Origin: Sporosarcina thermotolerans
GTDB taxonomy: Bacteria; Bacillota; Bacilli; Bacillales_A; Planococcaceae
NCBI RefSeq assembly: GCF_030067815.1
Contig: NZ_CP125968.1
Span: 2,472,001-2,536,000 of the forward strand
DNA: 64,000 nucleotides
Reading direction: 5' to 3'
The notes beneath the pieces were generated by a model. That model saw nothing but the letters and a program-made list of their open reading frames with translations. It made no database searches and had not been told where the DNA came from. Every line of letters starts with the position of its first letter. Position 1 is the stretch's first letter. Both the position numbers and the translations under genes were made by a program. Below, piece by piece: positions 37,844 through 46,976 of this stretch.

Positions 37844-38062
37844 TTAGTTCATAATGTCTGCTGTTTCTACTCGTTCTGCTCCGATTAATGGATATTCGGA
37901 GAGCTGTGCCAATTGTGTAAGGGCGATGTAAAGGCTGTCAGCCGTCACCCCTTCTGCGATGCCGCGGTAGGACTTCGATTTTTTGATCAATTTCCCATCA
38001 TGCGTCATCCCACCATCAAAATACACCTTTCCAACTGCGTTTCTGAATTCGATCGATGCCAT
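37844..38062 (-). CDS. DUF1659 family protein
   Basis: A 72-residue protein: MASIEFRNAVGKVYFDGGMT, then KSYRGIAEGVTADSLYIAL. The start is set at ATG 38060-38062 behind GAGGGGGAAA. The first gene of the DUF1659-DUF2922-YvrJ trio. Function unknown. Confidence 0.87.
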   Translation of the reverse strand: MASIEFRNAVGKVYFDGGMTHDGKLIKKSKSYRGIAEGVTADSLYIALTQLAQLSEYPLIGAERVETADIMN

Positions 38063-38152
38063 CTGCTTTCCCCCTCTCACTTACTATATAGACTCGAAAA
38101 GGTGAAAAGGATACTGCCTACCCAAATCTTTTTGAAAAAGATTTTATATTCC

Positions 38153-38181
38153 TTGAGTCGGGAACATATATTCCCTATAAT
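38153..38181 (+). promoter_or_regulatory. Promoter with LexA-box-like palindrome (copy 1)
   Basis: TTGAGT, 17 bases, then TATAAT. The spacer holds GGGAACATATATTCCC, a palindrome close to the Gram-positive SOS box (GAAC-N4-GTTC, here ATTC). The same arrangement recurs at 55979. Confidence 0.6.
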
Positions 38182-38203
38182 GAAACCAAGGAGGGAAATG
38201 AGT

Positions 38204-38337
38204 GTGTAAGAGGTTTGAGAAATCGGTAAGATATAGTGAGCTATTGGAAATGATGTAAATAGAAGCTGATGGAACGATTTACTAACAGCGAATCATGGTA
38301 CTGCAGGTACCGTCACGCACAAAGAAGGAGTAGTGAT
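38204..38337 (+). pseudogene. Small 43-codon gene, broken copy
   Basis: The copy of the intact 43-residue gene at 56030. It reads VCKRFEKSVRYSELLEMM and then TAA, so it is truncated after 18 residues. Confidence 0.6.
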
Positions 38338-38340
38338 CTA

Positions 38341-38697
38341 ATGCTCATCCCACAAGAGGCACTTCCCCACTTTGAAAATATGATTTACCTTCCTATGGTC
38401 CTGACAATATTGACTAAAGACCAGCAAACTTTCGAAAAGGGTAACTTTAAATTACAGACACCATATATAAAGCTTATCAATCATGCCATCAATGCTGTTC
38501 AGACTGAAATGAAGGAGTCATCGGACTATCTACGTCAAAACAAAATGAAACTACTACGAGGCACCATGGGTGATATGTTTACTACATACATATTTCTATA
38601 CCACGGACGGGAAGAGCAGAGACGTTATTTGAATGTACGTTTGAAAAACCGGACGGAAGAGCTTATGGAATTGTATCTGAATTCTGCTTCTCATTAA
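38341..38697 (+). CDS. Hypothetical protein, 118 residues, SOS-type locus
   Basis: MLIPQEALPHFENMIYLPMV..., helical, with a charged C-terminus (NVRLKNRTEELMELYLN). AGAAGGAG precedes the start. The locus lies behind a LexA-like promoter, and I associate this pair loosely with UvrX/YolD-type SOS neighbourhoods of Bacilli, but no polymerase is present here. A decayed copy is at 56.2 kb. Family not recognised. Confidence 0.75.
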   Translation: MLIPQEALPHFENMIYLPMVLTILTKDQQTFEKGNFKLQTPYIKLINHAINAVQTEMKESSDYLRQNKMKLLRGTMGDMFTTYIFLYHGREEQRRYLNVRLKNRTEELMELYLNSASH

Positions 38698-38834
38698 ATT
38701 TCCACTTGTTTCAGTCCCTTACCAACTACCGTTCCGTGTCGAAGAAACAAAAAGAGGCAGGAAATTGTTAACGGGTTCGGTTGTTGGGGAGAAAATCGCA
38801 GTAATTAAACAGTGAAATATCTAAATAAAAAAAA

Positions 38835-38863
38835 GAAAAAACGCTTAATATGAGCGTTTTTTT
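38835..38863. terminator. Terminator
   Basis: AAAAAACGCT pairs with AGCGTTTTTTT around TAATATG. Its sequence recurs, worn, at 57628-57650 together with the adjacent repeat. Confidence 0.85.
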
Positions 38864-38881
38864 GCGTAATATTTCACTACT

Positions 38882-38916
38882 CTTATTGAACTAAAGCACT
38901 CCGTTAGTTGAAGAAG
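38882..38916 (-). repeat. CTAAC/GTTAG palindromic repeat, copy 5
   Basis: TTGAACTAAAGCACTCCGTT followed by AGTTGAAGAAG. It ends three bases before the stop of the GNAT gene on the minus strand. Confidence 0.75.
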
Positions 38917-38918
38917 AG

Positions 38919-39797
38919 TTACGCTTCCGAAGTAATAGGATGCTTTACGTATTTTGGAAAATAATTGTTACCACTAGTTTTTACAAATAATGTTCCATCA
39001 CCTTTTATAAGATTACTTTCAAATATTAAGCCTTTATAATCTGGGGTGTAGTGAAAAACTATCTTTTTGCTTCCCTCCCCTAAAATCTCTATTAGAATAT
39101 TATTAATATCTTTTTTTTGTTTACTGATAATATCAAAAATATCAATTTGGTTTTCTTCTTCTTTAAATATTATAATTACATCTTCGGATCCAAGGTAATA
39201 AATATCATTACAAAAAACGTTTAGACAATAATACATTAATATTCCTTGGGAATTTCCAGTTGAAAACCGATCAGAAACAGGTATTCTCTCTTTTGCAAAT
39301 TCAAAAATAAAATTAATGTCATCTACATTTGTTATGTTCAGCTTACGAGGTTTGTTTTTTGATTTTTGATTCGACGAAAAATTAATAGAAAATTGATATT
39401 CATCCACTATTTCAAAGCCAAACTTCGGATAAAAATCTAACACACTGTCATTTGCAAAAAGATACAAAATCGTACGTATGTTCATATTCCTCTAAAACCT
39501 TATTCATTAGACTTTTAGAAAGCCCCCTGTTTCGATAATCTGGATGGGTCATCACTGTTCCAACTTGTAACGCACGTTTTGCTCCCCTTCAATAATTAAG
39601 TCAATAATATTAATTGAAACATTTGCTACAACCTTGTCATCAACCACATATGAAAAGGGTATGTATCCATTTCCCCAAAACCCATGATGGTACCACCTTT
39701 TAAATTTCAAACCAAAAACACTGTTAGCAAGTTGGAAAAAGCTCTCTCTATGTTGCTCACTATCTCTATAATCTTGTATGAATTGTAATTCTCCCAT
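38919..39797 (-). pseudogene. GNAT-family N-acetyltransferase, two frameshifts
   Basis: The N-terminal part (MGELQFIQDYRDSEQHRESF...) runs to IIEGEQ, then shifts to LQVGTVMTHPDYRNRGLSKS (the acetyl-CoA loop), then shifts again to ANDSVLDFYPKFGFE and on to the stop. Joined, ~293 residues with an extra C-terminal domain. Breaks lie at AGCAAAACG and near TTTTTGCAAAT. Confidence 0.8.
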
Positions 39798-39887
39798 CTA
39801 TATTTCCCCCTTATACTTTTACTTCAATTTATTTAATACCCACATAATAGATATTGCCTTCATTTTTCACCTTTTTCAACAGTTTCC

Positions 39888-39920
39888 TTCTTCAACTAAA
39901 CTGCCTCGTTAGTTTAATAA
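39888..39920 (-). repeat. CTAAC/GTTAG palindromic repeat, copy 6
   Basis: TTCTTCAACTAAACTGCCTC then GTTAGTTTAATAA, 91 bases upstream of the GNAT start. Confidence 0.8.
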
Positions 39921-39959
39921 GAAAAAGGACGCTTATTAAACAATCGCGCCCAAACCACT

Positions 39960-40058
39960 TTATTCTTTTTTACCATCATTTTTCTTTTGCATTCCTGAAA
40001 TTGCACTTACAATGCCAATTATTGCACCGGAGAAGATTATGGACATCCGCTGCAACAT
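39960..40058 (-). CDS. Putative 32-residue membrane peptide
   Basis: ATG 40056-40058 follows GGAG at an 8-base spacing. The product (MLQRMSIIFSGAIIGIVSAI, then SGMQKKNDGKKE) is one hydrophobic helix and a basic tail. Repeats flank it on both sides, like the other units here. No family known; it could also be a chance reading frame. Confidence 0.45.
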   Translation of the reverse strand: MLQRMSIIFSGAIIGIVSAISGMQKKNDGKKE

Positions 40059-40090
40059 TCATTTTTCTCCAATCCTTCACTTATTTTCTT

Positions 40091-40128
40091 AACTTGTTCA
40101 GCTAAATGGCCCCGTTAGATCGACAAGG
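40091..40128 (-). repeat. Palindromic repeat, copy 7 (worn)
   Basis: ACTTGTTCAGCTAAATGGCC then CCGTTAGATCGACAAGG, 33 bases upstream of the 32-residue peptide. Confidence 0.6.
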
Positions 40129-40174
40129 TATTCATGCACATAACGATTCGAATGCGTCCTTACACCAAAATAAA

Positions 40175-40807
40175 TCATCCTTCTGTAGGTGTAAATTCTA
40201 TAGTATTTGCCGTTCTAATCGATGCTTCTTCATTTAATAATTTCCCCACAACAAATAGCGCCATATTAATACCTGCTGAAATTCCAGCGGACGTTACAAC
40301 ATTCCCTTGATCAACGTATTTTACTCCTCTAATAACTTCTACTTTTGTATAATTCCTTTCCAGATAATCTAAAGCCGCTATATTTGTTGTTGCCTGTTTA
40401 CCATCCAACAGTCCAGCTTCTGCCAAAAATATGGAACCAGTGCACACAGAGGTAATCAATTTATCCTTTCCTTGATTTGCAATCCAATTAATTATTTTTT
40501 GATTTTTGCTTACTGCTTTTATTGCTTTATATGGACCTCCGGGGACTACAACCAAATCAAAGGGGGGAGCATTATTAAAACTGAAATCAGGTTGAACAAT
40601 TAAACCGTTATGCACTTTTATTGAACTACCGTCTTCTGAAACTGTACTGACATTAAAAGGTTTTTCTTGAATTTCTAATTTGTTCATAAATAATTTGTTT
40701 ACATCACTATCTTTGTAAGTTGTTAAGTTGAAAACTTCATAAGGACCTGCAAAGTCAAGTGCATCCACATCATCAAATAACAGTATTCCTACATTAATTT
40801 GATTCAT
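40175..40807 (-). CDS. DJ-1/PfpI family protein
   Basis: A 210-residue class I glutamine amidotransferase-like protein. The nucleophile is the Cys in SVCTGSIFLAEAGLL. Residues ~8-23 (LLFDDVDALDFAGPYE) hold the conserved Asp/Glu. It resembles isonitrile hydratase / the AraC-type regulator N-domain but has no HTH. The start is set at ATG 40805-40807 behind AAAGGGGG. Confidence 0.87.
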   Translation of the reverse strand: MNQINVGILLFDDVDALDFAGPYEVFNLTTYKDSDVNKLFMNKLEIQEKPFNVSTVSEDGSSIKVHNGLIVQPDFSFNNAPPFDLVVVPGGPYKAIKAVSKNQKIINWIANQGKDKLITSVCTGSIFLAEAGLLDGKQATTNIAALDYLERNYTKVEVIRGVKYVDQGNVVTSAGISAGINMALFVVGKLLNEEASIRTANTIEFTPTEG

Positions 40808-40831
40808 AAAAAAACCCCCTTTTACACATAT

Positions 40832-40854
40832 CATATACATGCACGGGGTATATG
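40832..40854 (-). promoter_or_regulatory. Inverted repeat upstream of the DJ-1/PfpI gene
   Basis: CATATAC and GTATATG, seven bases each, are separated by nine bases ~25 bases upstream of the start codon. Confidence 0.4.
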
Positions 40855-41048
40855 TAAAGATAGTCCTATAAAGAATTAAAATATTCTGTATCTAACTAAA
40901 TCTTATGAGCTGTACCAACCTATTATTTTAATAACACTTAGCTTCATAGCATGGTCCGGGTTCGTCAGAAAAAGCCAACAGTTCGTTGAATGAACTTGTA
41001 TTTATCAAGGTTGTTAAAAACCTAATCCCCTCCATTTTCCTTTTCTTC

Positions 41049-41082
41049 TAATTCAACTAACCTGCCACTTTAGTACAATAAG
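41049..41082 (-). repeat. Palindromic repeat, copy 8
   Basis: TAATTCAACTAACCTGCCAC then TTTAGTACAATAAG. The 340-base gap it lies in (40808-41147) holds only this repeat, the operator-like palindrome and a terminator. Confidence 0.75.
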
Positions 41083-41094
41083 TTAAACAAAAAG

Positions 41095-41122
41095 AGTGTT
41101 AAACCCTTTTCGGTTCAACACT
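41095..41122 (-). terminator. Terminator of the SUKH gene
   Basis: On the minus strand AGTGTTGAACC pairs with GGTTTAACACT, then a T-rich tail. Confidence 0.75.
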
Positions 41123-41147
41123 TCTCTTGAAAGTGACTTAGTTTTAG

Positions 41148-41756
41148 TTATTCCCACGGAGCAACTAACCTTTGTCGATCCCAATGATCAGGGACAAGTA
41201 TTTGAAAGGTCGATACGGTCATTTTATCTTCCTTGTCTTTGTTACCTTCCCAAAATATCTCTAACCACTTTTCAAAATTTTCAACTACTTCTACAATCTT
41301 AAGAGCGGATTGTGCAACGTATCCTAATCTGTAATCGATTGCATTTTCTTCGCATATAAAAACCCAATGATCATTACTTATATCGCGTGAATCATACATG
41401 GTAAGAGAAATAAGCCGATTGGATTCTACAAATTCATTCGTATCTAAAATCAGTACATTACTAGGGATGTTTGGTATAATCCTCTCCACTTTGCAAATTT
41501 CCGCAAAAGGAGCATTTGGACCAACTCCTCCAATGGGCTCCCAACCTAATAGAATAATCCCATTAGAAAATTCCAATAAAAATTCTTTGAAAGAAGGTGG
41601 GAATCGAAAGCCAAGTTTTTCTTCGTGTGTGATAATCATCTCTTCTGTTGCTCGCCTCTGCCGATCCCCAAGTGGAAATCTTCCCAAACGTTCATTACTG
41701 AACTCTTTGTTAGGATATCGCTCATTGTATTGCTTAATGAACTCTTTGACTTTCAT
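41148..41756 (-). CDS. SMI1/KNR4 (SUKH) family protein
   Basis: A 202-residue SUKH-fold protein: HEEKLGFRFPPSFKEFLLEF then SNG is the family signature. Residues ~165-202 form an extra tail. SUKH proteins often act as immunity proteins against secreted nucleases or ADP-ribosylating toxins, but no toxin gene is close by, so the role is open. Repeats flank the gene. Confidence 0.85.
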   Translation of the reverse strand: MKVKEFIKQYNERYPNKEFSNERLGRFPLGDRQRRATEEMIITHEEKLGFRFPPSFKEFLLEFSNGIILLGWEPIGGVGPNAPFAEICKVERIIPNIPSNVLILDTNEFVESNRLISLTMYDSRDISNDHWVFICEENAIDYRLGYVAQSALKIVEVVENFEKWLEIFWEGNKDKEDKMTVSTFQILVPDHWDRQRLVAPWE

Positions 41757-41814
41757 TTTTTCTTCACTCCTTGAGTAGTTATAATTAAATATTGAAATCC
41801 TTACACAATAGTTT

Positions 41815-41850
41815 CTTCTTCAACTAACCTGCTGCGTTAGTTAATAAGTT
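41815..41850 (-). repeat. CTAAC/GTTAG palindromic repeat, copy 9
   Basis: TTCTTCAACTAACCTGCTGC then GTTAGTTAATAAGTT, 59 bases upstream of the SUKH gene. Confidence 0.85.
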
Positions 41851-41857
41851 CGACAAA

Positions 41858-41888
41858 AAAAGCATTAATCCTTTTGGATCAATGCCAT
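41858..41888 (-). terminator. Terminator between the DUF4030 and SUKH genes
   Basis: GCATTGATCC and GGATTAATGC pair around AAAA on the minus strand, then a T run. Confidence 0.75.
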
Positions 41889-41940
41889 GAACTAGGTAGG
41901 CTCAAGTATTAGTCTAGAAATACAACTATCATTTGTACAT

Positions 41941-42594
41941 TTAATCGTCTTTATTTATGTAACTTGTTATGTTAAATTGAAATATTTCAGTTTCAAAGTT
42001 GTTTTTTTCAATAACGTCAGTTGCTAATTGTTGTACTTCTTTTTTGGTCTTTTCATCGAACTTACCCTCAGGTAGCACTAATGATATTTCTACGTTTTTA
42101 TCCGATGAGACTTTTCCTTGTACAGCAACATCAAAGCCCTTTGCATTTAAGCTTTGCATGATCTCTCCCATTAAATCATTATAACTTAGCCTTTGCGAAA
42201 AATGATTTCCTACTTTTTCAGAGTTATAAAAACTTGTTATATTAAATTGGAATAAATCAGAATCAAAACCATTTTGCTTAATCACGTCTGTTGCTATTTG
42301 GAGTATTTCTTTCTTGGTCTTCTTATCCACTTCGCTTCCTAATTTCACTATTATTTCAATGTTTTCATTAGGCAAGACTGCATGGTCTAAAATAATCCCA
42401 TAATTTCCGTCATGTAAACTTTGGCTTATCTGTCCCATCAGAATTTCTAATTCATGTTTTTCTCCTTGGGATAAATTAGAACCACGATTAATATCTTCTT
42501 TTTCTATCCCAGAAACCTGTTTAAATAAAAACAAGGATGCAACTACCAGTAAAAGTGAGACAAAACCGATTACACTTAGTTTTCCTTTTTTCAT
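41941..42594 (-). CDS. Membrane-anchored DUF4030-like protein with duplicated domain
   Basis: A 217-residue protein: one N-terminal anchor (VIGFVSLLLVVASLFLF) and two tandem ~75-residue halves. The halves are alike (MGQISQSLHDGNYG.../MGEIMQSLNAKGFD... and FQFNITSFYN/FQFNITSYIN), both with a TKKE stretch then ATDVI. I think it belongs to the DUF4030 group of Bacilli. AGGTGTTG precedes the start. Faces outside the cell; function unknown. Confidence 0.75.
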   Translation of the reverse strand: MKKGKLSVIGFVSLLLVVASLFLFKQVSGIEKEDINRGSNLSQGEKHELEILMGQISQSLHDGNYGIILDHAVLPNENIEIIVKLGSEVDKKTKKEILQIATDVIKQNGFDSDLFQFNITSFYNSEKVGNHFSQRLSYNDLMGEIMQSLNAKGFDVAVQGKVSSDKNVEISLVLPEGKFDEKTKKEVQQLATDVIEKNNFETEIFQFNITSYINKDD

Positions 42595-42656
42595 AACAAC
42601 ACCTCCCTATTAAGGGTATGCCTGTAATTCCTTTAAAAGAATATAAAAGTATTTCC

Positions 42657-42747
42657 TTATTCAACTAACCTGCCCCGTTAGTTAAACAAGAGATGCCCTC
42701 TATAGCAGCTCAATAATCTTAGTAAAGCACCACTTTAGTTGAAGTAG
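42657..42747 (-). repeat. Composite palindromic repeat, copy 10
   Basis: Full A+B form: TTCAACTAACCTGCCCCGTT, then TATAGCAGCTCAATAATCTT, then AGTAAAGCACCACTTTAGTT and GAAG. 63 bases upstream of the DUF4030-like gene. Confidence 0.85.
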
Positions 42748-42841
42748 ATTTCTTTACAAAAAGATCTTTTTCCCTCTAAAAACTAGCAACAAATACTTAC
42801 TAATTTGTACTTCATTCACCCATAAAAATGCTCTCTGCACT

Positions 42842-44102
42842 TTATTGCAATGGAATATTCAGTTCGATATTTTTCCCAATCGGATTGAAGTAATAGCTGA
42901 AATATATTTTTGCTTTGCCATCATATTCTTCAAATTGTGCCGTCTCAATTACGTATTCCTCATCTCGTGAAATTGTGTAACCTTCAAATTCTAACGTCGT
43001 TCCATCTTCTTTCACACCATCAAATAGCCGTAAGAGACGATCTCCATTATCCCACTTATTTACAGCGACTGATACATGATTCGACGTTACGGAAATTGCC
43101 CAATCGAAAAAATCAGGTTTCGTAAGTACTTCTTTTGTGGCAAAATCAACTTCTATAAAATCCTCGCCCTTTGGAACAGCTTGAACAGCACCAATATTAA
43201 TCATGAGTGAATCTGATTCATGAAAGTAATTGCTTTGCACATAGAGCGTAACTTTGCCGTCGCGAATATCTCCCTGTTTGGCAATGCCATTTATAATACT
43301 ACCTCTTCGCTCACCACTATCTGTTATGACTGAAATATCATCAAAAGCTAATAGTTGCATTGTATTCGCTTCCTCTATTTCAATGTCTATAGCCGTTTTT
43401 AATGGAGTACGACGAATTTGTGTAATCGTAAATTTTTGACCATCAATATCTACAGTACGATTTGCAGCAATAACTTTTTCCTGAGCGATTTCATTTTGTA
43501 GTGTGAACGGGATCTCTCATTTCAATATTCCCCTTATCTGTATCATTAAAGTGGAAAACGGCTCTAAAATCCTTCGTAGTATAAGCGATTGGCTCTGAAA
43601 AATTATATTCTACATAAGAAGAGATGTGTTCTTGCTGACCTGTATTCATGACAAATGTACTTGGGCCTGGTAATTCATCGGCTCCCTGGAACAATTGAAC
43701 ATCATTCAAATTTAAATTTGTCATATCAAAAGGAGCAACAGCGTCATAGAAAAGGACAAGACCCGAATGATCTGCAATTACGCCTTGCAGTGTAATCGAA
43801 AGACCATTTTTAGACTTGATGACATTAACTTTTTCATAATAGTCATTGTCTACTATATCTTTTATTCCGGCATCCAATGAAACCGCAGAGACAAGTGCAT
43901 GAAAGCCAGGTATTTTTGCAACATAACTAGGAATCGTAGGAGAAACGCGAATTGAAAAAAGAAGACTTACGCAAAGCAAAGCAACTATGGCAACTGGTAC
44001 AATGCGCTTCTTTGTTCTTTTCTCTCGCTGAACTTTACGCAAAGCATCCATTCGGATTTGTTGAAGTTTCTCCTTAGGAACGTCAATCGGTAGTTTACTC
44101 AT
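42842..44102 (-). pseudogene. Anti-sigma factor (DUF4179-type), one frameshift
   Basis: Translationally coupled to the sigma factor (ATGA overlap). N-terminal cytoplasmic part, one membrane helix (IVPVAIVALLCVSLLFSI, residues ~35-52), and a long outer DUF4179-like region. The frame breaks near 43500 (MRDPVHTTK then stop); the next frame reads IPFTLQNEIAQEKVIAANRT and continues to 42842. Joined ~419 residues. The partner of SigV/ECF30-type sigma factors. Confidence 0.8.
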
Positions 44103-44599
44103 AGCCAGTCCTCCTTTTCTCCAGCAGAACTTCTAAGCTTCTTTAATATGTAGTGAAGCCTAGACTTTACAGTGCCCTCAGGAATTTGGTTTAGCTCAGC
44201 AATTTCTTTGTTTTTGAGTTGCTGGAAATATTTCATATAGACGAGTTGCTGCTCTGATAAAGATAATTGTTCCAGTAGTCGTTCCAAATCAGAATAGATG
44301 ACCCATCCAGATAAGTGATGTTCCTCAATTGGAACGGTTGGTCGTCTTTTTCTTAAATGGTCTTTACAACAATTGATTAGAACGCGAACGAGCCATGTTC
44401 TCGCATATTCTTGCTGTTTAACGATATGCATTTTTTTAAGTGCCTTGTACATAAGATCCTGCATGACGTCTAACGTGTCTTGTTCATTTTTCATGTATGT
44501 AAAAGCCATGCGATATAAAATCTCTTCATCCATTTCAATCAGTGAGAGTATCGCTTGATGATCCCCACGAATAGCACGCTGCACGATTTCAAATTCCAT
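44099..44599 (-). CDS. ECF RNA polymerase sigma factor
   Basis: A 166-residue ECF sigma factor: region 2 (MAFTYMKNEQDTLDVMQDLM, then WLVRVLINCCKDHLRKRR) and region 4 (KNKEIAELNQIPEGTVKSRL). AGGAAGGAGG precedes the start. The coupled membrane anti-sigma controls it. An ECF-type promoter lies upstream (44620-44651), so it probably transcribes its own gene. Confidence 0.93.
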   Translation of the reverse strand: MEFEIVQRAIRGDHQAILSLIEMDEEILYRMAFTYMKNEQDTLDVMQDLMYKALKKMHIVKQQEYARTWLVRVLINCCKDHLRKRRPTVPIEEHHLSGWVIYSDLERLLEQLSLSEQQLVYMKYFQQLKNKEIAELNQIPEGTVKSRLHYILKKLRSSAGEKEDWL

Positions 44600-44619
44600 C
44601 CTATTCGCCTCCTTCCTTC

Positions 44620-44651
44620 ATTAGACGCAGTGTTTCTTCATTTCGTTCAAA
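44620..44651 (-). promoter_or_regulatory. ECF-type autoregulatory promoter
   Basis: On the minus strand TTGAAC (GAAC 44645-44648) and CGTC (44624-44627) are 17 bases apart, matching the GAAC/CGTC pattern of Bacillus ECF promoters. Confidence 0.65.
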
Positions 44652-44760
44652 AAAGTTTTTATTTTTTAAAAAATATCGATATATACTTTACAATTATTTT
44701 GTTAATTTAGTCTACTCCATTTACTTATTTAGAGATAGAGTACTTTTATTTAAACAAAAA

Positions 44761-44803
44761 GCTTCAGTGGAAGGCACTGCCGTTTCACTAAAGCACTTTT
44801 TTA
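44761..44803 (+). terminator. Hairpin with T run in a gene-free gap
   Basis: GCTTCAGTGGAA and TTTCACTAAAGC pair, then ACTTTTTT. The 425-base gap 44600-45025 holds the ECF promoter, this hairpin and repeat copy 11, and nothing else I can name. Confidence 0.55.
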
Positions 44804-44871
44804 TTTGATTATGTTGTTTTGGTTCATTGCTATTAATTATTATGAAGAGATGATTATTTCGGAAATCGAAT

Positions 44872-44900
44872 CTTCAACTAATCTGCTGCGTTAGTTGAAG
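44872..44900 (-). repeat. CTAAC/GTTAG palindromic repeat, copy 11
   Basis: TCTTCAACTAATCTGCTGCG then TTAGTTGAA. Confidence 0.85.
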
Positions 44901-45025
44901 TGCAATTCTTCTCAAGCCTTTTCAGTTCTCCCCCAAATTCACTTTTCCATCTTCCTTATCATCAATTTTACATATCGAATTTTTCACCCTTTTTGACACA
45001 TACTAAAAAAAAAGAGGTGAAAAGG

Positions 45026-45253
45026 ATGAAAAAAGATGAGTTTTTAAATATGGAAACAGCTAAAGCAAACATTGATTTGAATAAAATAATGAATAAGGAC
45101 AATAAAATTTTCAATAAAAAGGGAGCTAACTCTACAACTGAGGCGAATATTGCCATCCAAGAAGATTTCTATTCTGAAAATAGCCATGAGGAAGTTATGC
45201 CAACATACATCATCAATGGGACTCAAGCAACATTCATTGATAAGGATAATTAA
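45026..45253 (+). CDS. Hypothetical protein, 75 residues
   Basis: The start is set at ATG 45026 behind GAGGTGAAAAGG. A hydrophilic protein (MKKDEFLNMETAKANIDLNK) with no membrane segment, ending YIINGTQATFIDKDN. No family. It is the first plus-strand gene after the ECF locus and has its own terminator. Confidence 0.7.
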   Translation: MKKDEFLNMETAKANIDLNKIMNKDNKIFNKKGANSTTEANIAIQEDFYSENSHEEVMPTYIINGTQATFIDKDN

Positions 45254-45262
45254 CCAATCAGC

Positions 45263-45303
45263 AAAAAGGGATATCTATAGGTACTGTTGAGATGTCCCTT
45301 TTT
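45263..45303 (+). terminator. Terminator
   Basis: AAAAAGGGATATCT and AGATGTCCCTTTTT pair. Confidence 0.85.
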
Positions 45304-45457
45304 ATGTTTGTACCATATTCACACCTTATTCATGTAACATGCAATCAGATGACCAATTTTAGAAAATAGCTAAAAGCGTACAATTTTATGCACTCTTTAC
45401 TTTTGAATAAAAGAGGGGCTATTGCAGGCCTTCAATCCACACAGAATTCAATAAACC

Positions 45458-46623
45458 TCATTTTTTTTCCATCAATTCTTTTAATCTAGCATATGCTTGT
45501 TCATTCGCTAATAATGGGCTTTCTGATTTGATTGCCGGCCCAATATAATCTCTTATCGATAGTCTTTCAGAATCTTTACCGGTTTCAATAACAATTAGCT
45601 CTAGTTCGGGAACAACTATAATCCACTGACCAAATGCACCACGTGCTGAGAATTCTCGCCCATTTTCACCTTCACTCAAATAAAAATAGTAACCATAATC
45701 AGTCATTCCTAATTCAGTATGTGGATGAAGGGATTCCTTCACCCACTCTTTTGGAACAATTTGTTCCCCATCCCATTTACCATCATGAAGATAAAGGTAA
45801 CCAAATCTTGCCATGTCCCGTGGAGTCATCTGGAATAGGTTCCACCATGTGCTATTCCGTCATTTGTTACATGAAATTGCAAACTATCCATCCCGATTCT
45901 ATCGAATATCTTTTCTTTTCCATATTCGTTTAATGTCATTCCAGATGCTCGTTCAATAATGGCACCTAGAACGTAGACTGCACCAGTATCATAGTTCCAC
46001 TTACCCACTTGTTCCTTAATGATTGGTTGATCTAAATAATATTGAAGTAGACTTTCACTATTTTCCCATACCTCAAAAATTTGTTTATCTGAGTCCCATT
46101 CCGGCCACTGAATACCAGTTTTCATCAAAAGTAATTGTTCGATAGTCATATTTTCTTTTTTTTCACTCATATTTCCAAACGTCATGTCCGGAAAATAATC
46201 AAGTACACGGTCATTATGATTAATAATTCCTTCATCAAGTGCAATTCCAGCTATTGCGGAAGTTAGACTTTTCGTTACAGAATATGTATTATGCGTAAAC
46301 TTCTCATTGTATGGGAAAGTATATTTCTCTGCGATGATATGGCCATTTCGTATGATCAGTAAACCATGTAATTTTTTCGGGTCATATTGTTCAATGTATT
46401 CAAACATCTCTACTAACTTTTCACTATCCATTCCTTGTTCCTCCGGTGTTGAAGTCGGCCATTCTTCTGTTGGCCAAACAGTAGGGAGTTCAGATAGAAT
46501 AACCTCTGATGTTTCTTCTTTTTCTCCCTTTGCTATCCTTTCACTTCCATACCTTTCTAAATAACCGGTAATAAATAAAATAAGAAGAATAACTGCTACA
46601 ATAATTACTTTAGATTTTCGTAT
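45458..46623 (-). pseudogene. Beta-lactamase-superfamily serine hydrolase, membrane-anchored, one frameshift
   Basis: A PF00144 protein: SVTKSLTSAIAG (SxxK), YDTGAVYVLG for YxN, and FSARGAFGQWIIV. The frame ends at 45826 (IAHGGTYSR) and the next frame resumes WNLFQMTPRDMARFGYLYL to 45458. Upstream of MDSEKL the frame continues open for ~64 codons to a membrane helix (KVIIVAVILLILFITGYL); the apparent first codon is ATA (46621-46623) behind AGGAGCGGAG, so the start codon may also be damaged. Confidence 0.78.
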
Positions 46624-46722
46624 GATCTCCGCTCCTTTGGACTATGAAATGTGCTGTGAGGTTCACTTGGTTGGTACAGTGAGACCGATCCCTCAAGCTG
46701 CTTGGTACTACTATTACCTTAT

Positions 46723-46743
46723 AGGGACAATGGGATTGTCCCT
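46723..46743. repeat. Short perfect hairpin
   Basis: AGGGACAAT, GGG, ATTGTCCCT. The 350-base gap 46624-46976 contains only this hairpin and no convincing gene. Confidence 0.55.
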
Positions 46744-46976
46744 TTGTGAACAAAATGGATAGTAATAGTTATTTTATACGACTTTTACAAAATTTTCAAT
46801 TATTCTATTTAAATAAGCGAATCAAAGGAAACATGTTATTAGGTTCTGTGTTCAGAGAATTCTATTTTATAGGATATAACTTGTATTACTTTGTTCTAAA
46901 AAACATCAAAAGAGTACAGCAAAATTGATATCCCCTTACTATAAGCAATACATTTTAAACAGCACCTATCTGTGAA

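Noticed and set aside
46746-46928. 60-codon plus-strand frame
   Set aside because: No ribosome binding site; the AT-rich composition gives a random-looking product.
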